This document shows, in pieces, positions 47,201-56,143 of a stretch of 64,000 nt of DNA. The notes under the pieces are model-generated. The model worked only from the letters and a program-made list of their open reading frames with translations, did no database searches and was not told the DNA's origin. The position numbers were made by a program, and so were the translations under genes. Position 1 is the first letter of the stretch; every line of letters begins with the position of its first letter. Source of the DNA: Trileptium ribeirensis (taxonomy: Eukaryota; Nematoda; Enoplea; Enoplida; Thoracostomopsidae); contig JASANE010003760.1 in NCBI GenBank assembly GCA_030248225.1, positions 1-64,000 of the forward strand, given 5' to 3'.

Positions 47201-50200
47201 ATCTCGATGCCTTCTTCGATGCAGCAATCAAATTTAATTTCGGCCTGAAATATATTCTACAGAGAATATTATGGTTGTACATACGTAGTTATTGAAGAGA
47301 GAATTTTACACAAAAATCCTGTTGTTTGGGTAAAAAAATAATCAGAGATATAATATAGAATTATAATGATAAAATATAGTCACTAAAACGTTACACGATG
47401 AAAGAATAAAATGCTATAAAAACAGAATCAAAAATTGTTTTGATACAGCTGGAAGAAAAAGCACTGCTAATCGAAGACATCTGTTACACCAAAAGTTGGG
47501 CCTGTAAAACGCATTTGCAATAAACAGTATCCTCCGAAACGTTTATTGTGGTGTTACAAAACAGTAACAGAATGTTAAGCACACAACGAGGGTTATGTGA
47601 AGACGAAAGAAAGCAAGAACTTCTTAAGGATAAATCGTAAACGTAGGATAAGGGCATATAACAGAGAACCAACATTCATCCACTATCGCTAAATTTTTTA
47701 TGGGAAAGATTTCAAGCAAGATGTGTTTCCGCTAATTTCGTTTTATGTGTGCTATATGTTATTCAAAATGTGATTTTACCCATAAAGTCTAAAAATATGT
47801 TTCCAAATCTAAAAACGCAAATACCCTGTAAACTACAAAATCTCTGCATGCACGCGCACCACATCCCCGCCTCTTTAGACACCTCAGCTTTAAAGAACTC
47901 CAGTACCTACTAATCAGCATTCATACATGACTAATAAACGTAATAAATTACAAAGAGTGAGTGGAGCAAGTTGGAGTGCTTTTAAAATTTGCATAAAATT
48001 AACTAATCATTGGCTAATTAATTAATTAGCATATACGGTCAGGTTTTACAGCTTAAGAAATCACATGTCCATGATCGGGGATCTCGAAAACCGCGTGTGC
48101 AATTTTTTCTCCTTTCTGAGCACATTCAAAAATTTTCAAAAAAAATTGCTAATTAATTAGTAATTCGTTTCGTCGTTCCAAATTCTGCTCCCTGAGTATC
48201 GCTTTAAAACTCACGCGATAGCAATTATACACCGGCAAGTCTTGAAACTTGATGACAAATAAAACGAAAAATTTTGAAATTTATAAAATAAAAACTACAA
48301 TTTGAAGAATGATTTTTCACTTGTAGAACTCAACGTTTATATGATTTGATGAATACTATGTAAATATAATTGCTTTTCTCGTACTCAGTAACCTATAGAC
48401 ACATTCAAGCGACCTATATAGACATCGACTTCGAAATTGTGACAAAACTTGACTATTTTAGTATCAAAATTTACCAAATTTCGCTTGGCAAAGACAGTTA
48501 ATATCTCACCCAATCTGAGGTTAAAACAATAAAACCAAAACGTGTTTAACGCGAAAAACAACCATCTAATACTAAGTAAACCATCCATCCAACATACCAA
48601 GTAAACATTTTGAAAATTTCACTTTTTTGGGTATTTTTAAACGGTGGTTCTCAGCTCGAACATAATTGCCGTAGGCAAAAAACTATGCATTAAACTTATA
48701 GCTGTTGGTGAGACGGTTATGCTGGAGCTTTGATCCGACGCCTATGGCAAAAGTTATAGCGCTAAAATGTTGGATGACCCTGATGCTCAAAATAGAATCT
48801 AATTCATGTTGGTTTTCCAAAAATTCACCTATCTGGTGAAGGGTTATGCGACGAACAGACGAATAAAAAATTTTAATTCGTATTTAGAAGATATGTGAGG
48901 AATCTTCGCTGGCTACATTTTGCAAAAGAAAATTAACCATAAAATATAACCACACAGAAATAAGCTAGTACAAACCATGGATATTAAACAGAAAACTATT
49001 ATCTTCAAGCCACAGTGCTACGTAGGACCAACAAGAAATATATGACTACTGCGAATAATGAGCTCTAAAAACTCTACTAATTAAATGGTAGTAAAATACC
49101 TTGCTCAATGTATTTTGAATCCAAGGATGCATCAGCCCCTTTTGATGGCGTTGAGCATTGGTTTTGAGTACTTCAGCAGGAACATGAGGAACGGTATGTT
49201 TATGCAAAGGAACCTCGCGAACAGGCGCTATTGTCCCACCTTGTTTCTAAAATAGGCATTTTTGTATAAAAACGACAACCTTTACATTTCCGAAACGTGC
49301 TATCTGAGAACTGACACTCGTACCACATTTCAAACTACTGTATATTAATTCATAAACAGGTGCAGTTTTTATTGAAGCCGCTCATTTTTGGCAATCGTAG
49401 TCACGTGTAACTCGTCTTCATGTAAATGAATTTCGCTAAAACTTTTTGTAGATAGCACTCGATAATCATGTCCGTTGAACGCGAACTACGATCCTATTTT
49501 CGGATTCAAAATGGCAATAACATGTTTCAATGGTTCTTTGCCAACACATCTGGCCATACGAGTACCAGCGTTTCGCAGCCCATGCCGCAAGGCACAGGAT
49601 TCGTATCGTATCGAAAATCTACTTGTTGAGCAACACATTTTGTTGAGCCACTTCCCATTTTGGTCCCAAATATGGTTCATAGGCCGTTTACCAGAAATAT
49701 CGAGTTTTCATTCATCACCTTACAACGAGTGTCTTAGATTTTCAAGCATCGAGTATCAGTTAACTAAAGTATAATTTGACTATATTATACCTTTTCGTGG
49801 TGTTTAAATCAAAGGTTTTTGCGTTCCCCAAACCGAATTGACAAAATATATGTTTGCACCTGCATTGCGCGCAGGCCACCAAGAATAGTTTATGTATACA
49901 TTTTTCGACACGTTCAATACGATCGCGTGGTTATCGAGCACGAATATTTCATGCCTTTTCAGAGGTTCTCAATGTGTTTAGGGTTTACAACCCGATTCTC
50001 CAAATACAATCTGTCGGTTTCGTTACGATGTATTGCGTGGAGGGCATCAAGGTTGGTGTTATATATAGGCTTTTCGGAACATTGAATACTGGTTTGTGTA
50101 TCTAGAGTCCACCAAGAATATTTCATGATTTTATAAGATCTACCACGCAGGTTATATATTCAATTAAGGGCATTTAGTACTGCTATATCGGATTTCGGGA

Positions 50201-53200
50201 AGTTGATTAGGATGTTATGTTGACCCAGACTCCCAGCACGTGTGTGCCATATTTTTGCATAGGGTTTGGGATGGTTTACGGCCGATCTTCGTTAAACCCA
50301 ATTTACCGAATGAATTTCGTTCATCGTCGTCCGATTATGTTATGTATCTTTTCTGAGTATCAGATAAGTTATTATAGATTATTCAATGCGGTGTGTTTTA
50401 ACCTCTATCAGACCTGAATAATAAGGTTTCGTGGGTTCCACCGGTCTTAGATTGGTATATACATCAAACACAAAGCCTGTTACACGTTATTACATATAAT
50501 GACAACTACAGATAAAATCACGCTCGCTTACAAGATAGTAGTTTACTATGCATGAATTTTGTCACAGCTGCCTAGCTAACATTCTTCGATTTTTCTCGCT
50601 ATAAATAGTATGACTCAGACTCCCAGAATTGTCTGTGCTATATTTTTACATGGGGTTTGGGATGGTTTACGGCCGATCTACGTCGAACCCGATTTCCCGA
50701 ATGAATTTCGTTCATCGTCGTTCGATTATTTCGTTATGCTATCTTTTCTGAGTATGAGATAAACTATTATAGATTATTCAATATTGTGTGTTTTAACTTC
50801 TATCAGACCAGAATTATAAGGCTTCGTGGGTTCCACAGGTTTAGGGTGGTATATACATCAAACAAAAAGCCTGTTACACGTTATTACACATAATGGCAAC
50901 TACAGATGAAACCACGCTCGCTCAGTTTCGTGCTCACTTACAAGATACTAGTTTAGGATGCATGAATTTTGTCACAGCTGCCTGGCTGACATTCTTCGAT
51001 TTTTCTCGCTATAAATAGTATGTCGTGCCAAATACAATACTGGCCTATCTACAGGACCAAAATTTTACCTGGGGCCGTCCAGCTCCTACCTGGCGGAACT
51101 AAAAATATCTGGGTGAAATTTCCGCCAGCTTACCTGCTGAATACCGAACCCCACACATGAACGGGATGGTTTATCTCTTTCCAGATTTCCAAGAACATTT
51201 TTGTCGTTCTTGATAGAGATTGTTGGTTGTTTAAGCTCTAAAAATGCGCACTTCTGCAGCCTGCACTTAATTTTACTGAGAATATTGTAAATAATAATCG
51301 AAATATTAGCAGTAGTACTGAATTTTGTTATAACCGTTTCTTGTTAGGACCATCAACCTGAAAATGCCTGGGGGAGCTAGTAGCTTGACCTTGCGAGCGC
51401 GACCTGGGGGCGGCAATATTAGGACAGCTCGACCACTGTAGAGAGGCCAGCGATATGCGTTAATACCACCTGATTTACCAATTCAACACTAGTTACAGCT
51501 ATACAACTATAGGGAAATGAGTGATGTTCGTTCGACAAAAAATTTGATAACAGGATGTTGGACATTTTTGCTATCAAAGTTTGTTGGATAGATACTGGAA
51601 ATTCTAGATTTGTTTGAAGGCAAATAAATTTTGTTTGAATTCGACGTTCGAACATTGTCTGATCATTATGGCAAATAGACAATATAAAACGTTTTTATCA
51701 TAAAAAATTTTACTAAATTCACGTCCGGAGTTTAAATGCTACACGGGAGAATAATTAGTGCACCAAGCTAAGATAAAAGCTAGACAATAATCGGTTTGAA
51801 AATAAAATTAGTTCTATGCCGAAAAAATGGTCTCACATTAGTAAATACACAAAAAGAACAAAATAATCAAAATTAATTTACAAGAATCCGAGGCAGAAAA
51901 CAGCTCTGCTTCTAATGGAAACTACCTTTCTTATAACATTAACAATGTAGATTTGATGCTATTGAAATAACAAAATACCAGAATTGACTGCAGCAAAAAG
52001 CATTTGTGTTTGAACAGAATCAATCCTACTAGAATCAATTTTAAGAAACTGCATTATTTACGTTTTTTATTTCATATACTGGGACATCAGCACATTGAAT
52101 TCTACGAAAATTGATGATGCGTAGACCGTAGTATTAAAATTTTGGAATTGTTTTCGTCGTCTCCGTGCAAAAATAACTTACAGTCGCTTAATCCTGTATA
52201 TTGTATTCCAGGCGCACTAAATTATAATCAAATCTACCACAAACCCACTGCGGCTAATGAGCATAATACACGACAAAACCACTACAGGGTATGTTAAGAT
52301 TTTTAGACCCGTTCGGAATAAAGCATTTCAGCCTTACAGAACTAGACGGATATTTTCCACTGTGTTTGTGGAATATCCAGCTACCATGACCGTAAGTTCT
52401 TAAATGATTATAGAGATACCACAAAAAGTTTGACATCAGGTGGGGAACTTGCAGTTAAAGCTATTGAAATAGTCATAACAGCCAGTGATGGGCATGGATA
52501 TGGCTTACTATATCTGCATATCCCGGCAACAGTGCTAGATATACTGGATATTCGGATTATGCGTATGCACACCAAAATTTTAAACTTTTAATTAAACTTA
52601 ATAGATCCTAAAGTAAACTTCGCCATTCATTATTACTGCTCTATAATTTTATTGTGCATTACGGACTTGAGATATAAATAAACAAACAAACAAGGTTCTT
52701 TCTATTACAAACATTTGCCACAATCAAAATCTTAAGTATGGCACTAAGCTAGCGACTAAAGCCAATTTCAATTACTAATTAGTGGTAGATATTTCAGTTT
52801 ATAATTAACAGCAGTTCATTTTGTGTAAAGTGAAAATTTGGGATACTATGAGAATCCCGAGCAGTATCCAGAGAGCCAGTAAAAGCGACCTAGAGACAAG
52901 AGGCGCGAGTTTTAGACCAAATATAGCCTAAATGCCGCCATGTTGCAAATCTTCATAAAAGCTAGGTCTAAAAACTAAATTTACCCAAAACTGCAAATTG
53001 GTATCATTCGAAGTTTGGTAACTAAAAATAGAAGTTCTTTGGAAAAACGTAAGATCAGAAGCAGGGAATAACCGGACCCGAAATTTGCCGGAACCGGAAC
53101 CGTCCATTTAAACCGTATCCGGAACCCGGTCTTCGAAACCTATAATATATAGTAAAACAGATGAAAAAAGAAATGAAGGCATAGTGGATTTAAAATGTGT

Positions 53201-56143
53201 TAAAAATAACTTTTACATTAGACTTAATGTATTGAAATGGCATTATTGTCTTTCTGGAACTTTAAAGAGGCTGAGGAAGCTACACAATATTTATTTATCG
53301 ATCCATATGTCGGTTTTTGGACCCCCAGAGCAAAAAAATGCCTTCCAATATACACCCTTTCGTAGATTACGTCGAAATGAATGTGCTTATGAGGCACGGA
53401 GCGTAGAATAAGCTTTTGCTCTGTTTCCAGTCGCCTCCATTTACTACACATACGTTTGTTACATGTCATTCTGTATTAAACTTGACATTATTGGTTTATA
53501 TGGTTCTAAAGTAAAATAATAGAAGGTATATATACTATAATTATCTGATCGTGGTGAGAGAGACACTGTTTAGCGGGCGTTGGGCAACCAGTGCCCGTCA
53601 GTTAGTTGATAATGATGATAACTTTCTAATACCAATGTTATAAATTAGGCAAACTATGATACTGCTCGTTTCAATATATACAGTTCATTGCCAAGAAAGC
53701 AGTTTCTGGCTGCGTTGCAGATAACGTTACTTTACTTCAATTTAGACTGATCCATAAAGTTTACAACCGCACTGGCTGGTGCTTGACGCAATGTATGTTA
53801 GCCAAGCATACGCTAAGTACTTCTACATAATCCATACTCTGTTACCGAGTAGGACCGGTTTAATTATAACATACCCCGCACACTTCTGAATATGTAAAAG
53901 ATCTGCTACAAACATCGACTTGGTTTTGATTTGTTAACAAGCTCCTGCAGGTTATTACGAAATTTTTTACTGAAATTATGTGCCCTACTTACGTTTCACA
54001 CGGCAAATTGCTTAGTCAATCTTTTCTTTTGCTTGGTTGTATTGGAGCTTGATCATTGAATAATATATATTACATATGTTTTGATCACAGATGAAGCAAA
54101 AATGTGGAAAATAAAAACAAAATTTTTAAACCGGAATTCCGGTTCCGGTATGGTTTTGCCCTTTGCCGGAACCGCAACCGGAACACGATTTTCGCCGGGA
54201 CCGGAACCGGAAATCCGGTTACTCCCTGGTCAGAAGGTACCATTTTAAAAATCAATCTAACAGTCTGGAACCGGGTCAGCACCAATTTGCCCGGTGATTC
54301 GGTAATGGTAAGGACAAGGCGCCCCGGTATTGATTAATTCCACAGCAGATGATTTATAGTAATTTTACAAATCTGTCAAAGAAAAGCCTTGGATACTTGC
54401 TTAAGAAACGTGTATTTAGACGTATTAAAATCGCGTTCTGAGCTCTCCATACAGAGAGAGCTGGCCTTTCAAAGTTCTCCTGGTAAAAAATTGGTACGTT
54501 CGGTTTGTGTCCGAGGCAAAATTTTGGCTTCAGCCTTGAAACAATTCCTACCAACCCCCGTTGACATAAAAACCCGTTTTAGCATTGTTCCTGACTCGAT
54601 TTAACACTTTTCCCCCAAAATTCTGAAGTTTGATAATTTTTAAATCTCGAACTCTGCGAGTGTACCAACCCCTGGCAAAATCTGGAGACCGTTCCAAACC
54701 AGGAAAGGGTGACCCATGCTTCATGGCAAAATGTTCAGCAAATGGACACCCCAGGCGTCTTCTGTAGTCTTACCCAGTGACAAAGCTTTAAACAAAGCAC
54801 GCTTGTGCTGTTATTAATAAGCATAGCATTATTAATACACGGACAGTAAAAGTCAATATTGGTTATAGGATAGCAGAAATACGCGAAGCATGTTCAATTA
54901 AGGGTGAATCCTGGAAAAATTGGCATGAGAACGTTACTATACTCCCTAACAATATTGGTAATTTTTAAGTATTCCCGGACAGAGACCGCGATTTCTCAGG
55001 ATTTCGAAATCTCCTAGTGACGTGGGAACCTTGAAAAATACAAATATGTACAGTATTAACACTGGAAGTAATCTGGGTTTCCAACGAATTGGTTACCCAA
55101 GACTACCAAACGAAGTGGCGTTCGTGTCCTTGTCCATTGATTTAAAGCAAGGATATAGACTAAAATTGACCGCCTGAAGCCCTATTATTTAAAATGAGAA
55201 CCAAAAGATCACAGGAAAACATCGCTCTAAACAATGTCTTCTCGGTAGCCTCACTTTTGTGGTTTCTCTACCAAAAAAAATTTGCAAATAATGTCAGGAT
55301 ATCCGGATATCCCAAAGTCGCGGATATTATGTAGATACCAACCATATCAGAATATCCTCACCCATCACAAATAACATTAAAATTTAAACGCTGAAACGGG
55401 GCGTGGCTTTAGCAGTGCTCCAGCATTTTGGAGCAAATAACAGCAACGGTTATTGACAGCAACGATTATTAATTTAGATGTTTCGAAACATGAATGGAGG
55501 TTTGAACTTATGATTGTAGTTTAGAATTACAGATAATTAACGTTTCCACATAGTCTAGCTTTCCGACGAATGCGTGTACAGATTTTCTCACCTCCAACTT
55601 AGTTCTTGGGCAGTTATAAACCTCCCAGAGGTCCCCAAAAGGTTTTAGAAAAACAAATTAAAAAAATGTCATGTTTAACACATTGCACTTCAGTGCAATG
55701 TATCAGAAAAGGTGTTGATCATTTCTTGCACAGAGTTTAATTATATGTATTGTTCTTTTTGTGCAGGATACGTTTATGTTTGGTGCTTTTTTAGTTTCCT
55801 GCTCCCAGTTGAGCTAGATAATAACCCATTTCAAGCTGGAGAGGCCGAAATTCAATGACATTATCGCTCAATCCACACATCCAGCGCGATTAGGCTCTTA
55901 CAGGATCTTTTCAAACATTTCTTGAAAGTTAGCTTACCTTCAATTCGCTGCGTGCTGCATGCATTGCTGCGCTATGTGGAGTTGCGTTCGTAGTCGATTT
56001 TCTAGTTTCGGATACTGTTACAGCGGTCTTTGTTTCTGAAGTATCGTTCTCGGCCAAGTTTTCCATTGAAGATGACGAACTGGAAGTCATTGACAGATTA
56101 CCACCAGCCTTTGGCGGAACGCCATTCGTCGTATGCTTTCCGT
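20123..56143 (-). CDS. FAM120: FAM120-family protein (constitutive coactivator of PPAR-gamma-like), partial gene, nine exons
   Basis: Nine minus-strand exons in the order 55938-56143, 49100-49246, 47034-47244, 37617-37718, 29318-29474, 26810-26924, 22828-23034, 21256-21532 and 20123-20250 all have AG acceptors and GT donors and join in compatible phase to give 516 codons without a stop. The product follows vertebrate FAM120A from the disordered middle to the Gly/Arg-rich tail: KHTVPHVPAEVL, LIFRPIRQAVYAILF, VPTVQRLWFGQNADDKKKRM, RQELDAFLAQAASP, ALFANDACGAPIPWVMCCPW and GGQLEVAGVVVGSWGG. Family members have an N-terminal XPG/FEN1-like domain and bind RNA; vertebrate FAM120A is an RNA-binding scaffold linked to Src signalling. 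The N-terminal exons and the final exons are not in view. One gene in insects would stand for the three vertebrate paralogues. Confidence 0.9.
20540..21110. repeat. About 156-bp tandem satellite in a FAM120 intron
   Basis: Three degenerate units carry the block GGGCCCTTGGGATCCCGAA, ACACTAAATTGGTCATAT and a TTCGGCCGCGGTTAGG block; the block starts near 20691, 20845 and 21002, a period of about 156 bases. Confidence 0.65.
21256..21532 (-). CDS. FAM120: FAM120 exon: ILEGLEMVFSR helix and Gly/Pro/Met-rich region
   Basis: Acceptor TTTCAG right of 21532; donor GTGGGT begins at 21255. The 277 bases start in phase 0 (ADIKKVVEGLRKAILEGLEM, matching VEKMRQSVLEGLSF of FAM120A) and finish one base into a glycine codon, which the next exon completes. 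After the helix come a QLQQQHHQ stretch, five consecutive methionines, and a proline/glycine-rich tail ending RSGPPVPG. Low-complexity tails of this kind are common in RNA-binding proteins. Confidence 0.88.
21533..22827. other. FAM120 intron, 1.3 kb, nothing else recognised
   Basis: Bounded by phase-0 splice sites; no exon, repeat array or mobile element was seen in it. Confidence 0.5.
22828..23034 (-). CDS. FAM120: FAM120 exon: conserved ALFANDACG...MCCPW segment
   Basis: Exactly 69 codons in phase 0 with acceptor TTTTAG and donor GTAAGA. It reads IDSLSPRGVQLAQLFMQGVE, then HALFANDACGAPIPWVMCCP, WLFFDGKLLQTKLEMVNKKK and SLLDMCGGD. This is the most conserved block of the family (FAM120A: IDNLDPRGIQLSALF and ALFANDACGQPIPWEHCCPW) and fixes the identification. 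Confidence 0.93.
24607..25018. mobile_element. Small inverted-repeat element, CTGGGCTCTCCA family, best copy
   Basis: Left end CTGGGCTCTCCAAATTG and right end, inverted, CTGGGCTTTCCATTCGC. The interior has repeated 'GGCAAAATTTT' and 'CCCCTGGTTC' motifs and no coding. Related copies are at 17430-17802 and 54438-54754. No clear target duplication was found, so its superfamily is open. Confidence 0.65.
25455..25905. repeat. GGGTCCAG-rich repeat pair
   Basis: Two blocks carry GGGTCCAG motifs in roughly mirrored order about 300 bases apart, each next to a poly-T/poly-A run (AGGGTTTTTTTC on the left; CCCAAAAAACC on the right). A similar GGGTCC-rich patch is at 57418-57475. Possibly the two ends of one non-coding element. 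Confidence 0.4.
26720..26809. repeat. 21-bp minisatellite ending in the FAM120 splice donor
   Basis: GCTTAC-like starts occur at 26720, 26741, 26762, 26783 and 26804, exactly 21 bases apart. The last one is the reverse complement of the donor GTAAGC of the adjacent exon. See findings. Confidence 0.85.
26810..26924 (-). CDS. FAM120: FAM120 exon: RQELDAFLAQA segment
   Basis: Acceptor TTTAG right of 26924, donor GTAAGC at 26809-26804. One leading base completes an arginine codon; then FMCAYPERPIVTRQELDAFL and AQAASPQLSDPNAMQDMS, in phase 0 with the next exon. Matches FAM120A LRRQELDAFLAQALSPKL. The donor lies inside a tandem array with further GT-bearing copies downstream. Confidence 0.9.
26925..29317. 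other. FAM120 intron, 2.4 kb
   Basis: Holds two degenerate tandem units near 27835-28190 and otherwise no feature I can support; short open frames have no recognisable domain. Confidence 0.5.
27835..28190. repeat. Two tandem units of about 170 bp
   Basis: The block TGGAAATCGG(A/G)TTC followed by TTGAAA(A)CCCATGAA occurs at about 27849 and again at 28019, 170 bases apart, with looser similarity through the rest of each unit (CTAGATAA(A/C)ACA). Confidence 0.5.
29318..29474 (-). CDS. FAM120: FAM120 exon: VQRLWFGQNADDKKKRM segment
   Basis: Acceptor TTATAG and donor GTGAGT. Two leading bases complete a glycine codon; the 51 codons that follow read VPTVQRLWFGQNADDKKKRM then KAFLNCMSSDSSLMLNQENV and PQHLLLLACVM, leaving two bases for the next exon. 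FAM120A has CPNLKRLWLGKAVEDKNRRM and NVPTHLMVLCCVLR here. Confidence 0.9.
29896..29959. repeat. Perfect 32-bp tandem duplication
   Basis: Bases 29896-29927 and 29928-29959 are identical; the unit starts GCTTTTGAGAACGG and ends TATTCAAGGT. Confidence 0.9.
31220..32940 (+). pseudogene. Penelope-like element of the Naiad type (GIY-YIG before RT), decayed
   Basis: From 31248, in one frame, MTCNNCNIQYVGETNRSL is a GIY-YIG nuclease core with a CxxC pair, followed by SICEHFNNGQC after an in-frame stop (31347); from 31451, in another frame, EAFWISQLRTRIPYGLND completes the domain. The RT part comes after it: HTCNCTSSAYVNNYY and LRELLEMGPKFR (32052-32396), a TTDKASQNYAFICKN block near 32470, then FNFPL..SNLSRSV and HSQIVRYA (32566-32928). 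The stretch between the last two is too short to hold the catalytic YxDD region, so the active core is deleted. GIY-YIG placed N-terminal to the RT, with a CxxC, is the permuted layout described for Naiad/Chlamys Penelope-like elements. Stops, frame changes and the deletion make it inactive. Confidence 0.75.
33380..33470 (+). repeat. Possible LTR edge with primer-binding-like site
   Basis: CTACATTA is followed by TGGCGCCCGCGAA at about 33450, similar to the TGGCGCCC start of tRNA-Lys-type primer-binding sites. No matching second LTR or coding region was found, so this is weak. Confidence 0.25.
34960..35969 (-). mobile_element. A-family element, copy C, 5' portion only
   Basis: Read on the minus strand from 35969, TGTAACAACGTGACGCT starts a block that follows the first part of copies A, B and D (GAAGCGCTTCACGGGATGTG, the ACTACCTTTGAGGTC block, and GGGTTCGACAATC). 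The opposite end and its target duplication were not found; the left limit is approximate. Confidence 0.6.
37617..37718 (-). CDS. FAM120: FAM120 exon: VFVKEWVFW segment
   Basis: Acceptor TTTCAG, donor GTAAGT. Two leading bases complete an aspartate codon; the exon reads LSTRVFVKEWVFWNKHNAYE then FPEYVPAIPLDWK and leaves one base. FAM120A has FSPVIIKEWAAYKG at this place. It is the exon immediately before the intron that holds copy B's neighbourhood on the gene's downstream side. Confidence 0.85.
37985..38128. repeat. Satellite unit, left of copy B
   Basis: A partial unit of the about 176-bp satellite (CTCGAGCAGTTGCAGAGATA, then TTTGCAGCTATATAGA) stops exactly at the edge of copy B; the continuation (GGATGTATTGCTCTACGAAA) lies at 46274 on the other side. 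Confidence 0.7.
38160..38560. repeat. 45-bp minisatellite, about nine units, near the 3' end of copy B
   Basis: Units share CCTGACCACA, CAATGGTCAACATTTTTTCGA and a variable spacer; the GACC/GCCC anchor falls at 38250, 38295, 38340 and 38385, exactly 45 bases apart. Because 45 is a multiple of three, both strands give long open frames with a 15-residue repeat; these are not treated as genes. Copy A lacks the array. Confidence 0.85.
41484..41690 (+). promoter_or_regulatory. TATA box, TCAGT initiator and first-exon-like segment inside copy B
   Basis: TATAAAA at 41484-41490 is followed by TCAGT at 41517-41521, about 137 bases of GC-rich leader, an ATG at 41656 (GGGCGATGG), nine in-frame codons (MDDDVEEST) and a splice donor GTAAGT at 41685-41690. 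It points opposite to both copy B and FAM120. No downstream exon was found. It may be the LTR or promoter of another nested element. Confidence 0.4.
42490..43000. repeat. Three tandem units of about 172 bp in copy B
   Basis: TAAACCCGATGGCC-like starts at 42501, 42673 and 42846, each followed by a CTCCAGGAATTTT-like block and TTTCTTCGT. Degenerate equivalents lie on the opposite strand in copy A (8660-9240). Confidence 0.65.
43988..44892. mobile_element. hAT-like non-autonomous element with CCGGGT arrays (905 bp), nested in copy B
   Basis: The ends are a perfect 10-bp inverted repeat, TAGAGTTGCA and TGCAACTCTA. The 8-mer CTCTAAAC lies directly outside both ends (43980-43987 and 44893-44900). 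An 8-bp duplication and a TAGAG terminus fit hAT elements. Both subterminal zones (about 43997-44215 and 44697-44870) are arrays of (TCCGGG)n with TATTTTTCGAAGAAAAA or TATTTCTTTCCAAAAA spacers, in the same orientation. The middle 470 bases are non-coding. Confidence 0.85.
46270..46400. repeat. Satellite unit, right of copy B
   Basis: TAGAGGATGTATTGCTCTAC followed by GAAATGAGACCAAAACACCC and CGTGTATTTTAGAA continues the unit broken at 38128, and adds most of a second unit. Confidence 0.7.
46401..47033. other. Rest of the intron between copy B and the next FAM120 exon
   Basis: A degraded fragment at about 46600-46720 (CCTGGCAAATGGAGCTC, GGTTCCGAACCAGAG, GCGACTGAAGAAGCCAGA) resembles the CTGGGCTCTCCA family. 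Nothing else was recognised. Confidence 0.4.
47034..47244 (-). CDS. FAM120: FAM120 exon: LIFRPIRQAVYAILF segment
   Basis: Acceptor TTTCAG and donor GTAAGT. Phase 0 start: AEIKFDCCIEEGIEIPPGWL, then IFRPIRQAVYAILFNLNHKN and a polar tail rich in T, S and G ending EPGKYPS, with one base left over. FAM120A has GEIKIAVSIEDE and ALLYRPVRQYVYGVLFSL here. The Ser/Thr tail replaces a lysine-rich stretch in the vertebrate protein. Confidence 0.9.
47245..49099. other. FAM120 intron, 1.9 kb, nothing else recognised
   Basis: AT-rich intron with TTAATTAATTAGC-type runs near 48000-48160; no exon, array or element end supported. Confidence 0.45.
49100..49246 (-). CDS. FAM120: FAM120 exon: VPHVPAEVLKTNAQRHQKGL segment
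   Basis: Exactly 49 codons in phase 0; acceptor TTTTAG, donor GTATTT (a weaker donor than its neighbours). Reads KQGGTIAPVREVPLHKHTVP, HVPAEVLKTNAQRHQKGLMH and PWIQNTLSK, like FAM120A APEVLRVAEHRHKKGLMYPYI. Confidence 0.9.
50221..51022. repeat. Tandem duplication of about 400 bp
   Basis: The unit from 50221 (GACTCCCAG, GGGTTTGGGATGGTTTACGG, GTTCATCGTCGT, ATTATAGATTATTCAAT, TTTCTCGCTATAAATAGTATG) is repeated from 50611 with high identity; the second copy is about 20 bases longer by a small insertion. Looks like a recent duplication. Confidence 0.8.
53062..54228. mobile_element. hAT-like non-autonomous element, ACCGGAA family, best copy (1,167 bp)
   Basis: Ends CAGGGAATAACCGGA and, inverted, CAGGGAGTAACCGGA (14 of 15 match). 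Flanking 8-mers ATCAGAAG (53054-53061) and GTCAGAAG (54229-54236) match at 7 of 8 positions. The terminus fits the hAT YARNG pattern. Subterminal zones are rich in CCGGAACCGGAA. No coding for a transposase was seen. Other copies: 18542-19776 and about 61330-62195. Confidence 0.82.
54438..54754. mobile_element. Small element of the CTGGGCTCTCCA family, third copy
   Basis: Left end CTGAGCTCTCCATA and right end, inverted, CTGGGGTGTCCATTTGCTGA; interior GGCAAAATTTTGGCTTC and CCCTGGCAAAATCTGGAG match the family. Non-coding. Confidence 0.55.
55938..56143 (-). CDS. FAM120: FAM120 exon: disordered Ser/Thr-rich linker
   Basis: Acceptor TTTTTAG right of 56143, donor GTAAGC. Two leading bases finish a codon from an exon not found here; 68 codons follow: GKHTTNGVPPKAGGNLSMTS, SSSSMENLAENDTSETKTAV and a T/A-rich end ARSELK. 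GKHT matches EGKHTPLYERSS of FAM120A and the composition fits the family's unstructured middle. This is the weakest match of the nine, supported by phase and splice sites. Confidence 0.78.

Larger units (their letters stand above)
49247..55937. other. FAM120 intron, 6.7 kb
   Basis: Contains a roughly 400-bp tandem duplication, a hAT-like element and a small inverted-repeat element, listed separately. The stretches 51030-53050 and 54760-55930 show no gene or element I can support. Confidence 0.5.

Noticed and set aside
49475..50105. Frames of 83-99 residues on both strands
   Set aside because: No domain, composition like the intron around them, and they lie in degenerate repeat sequence.
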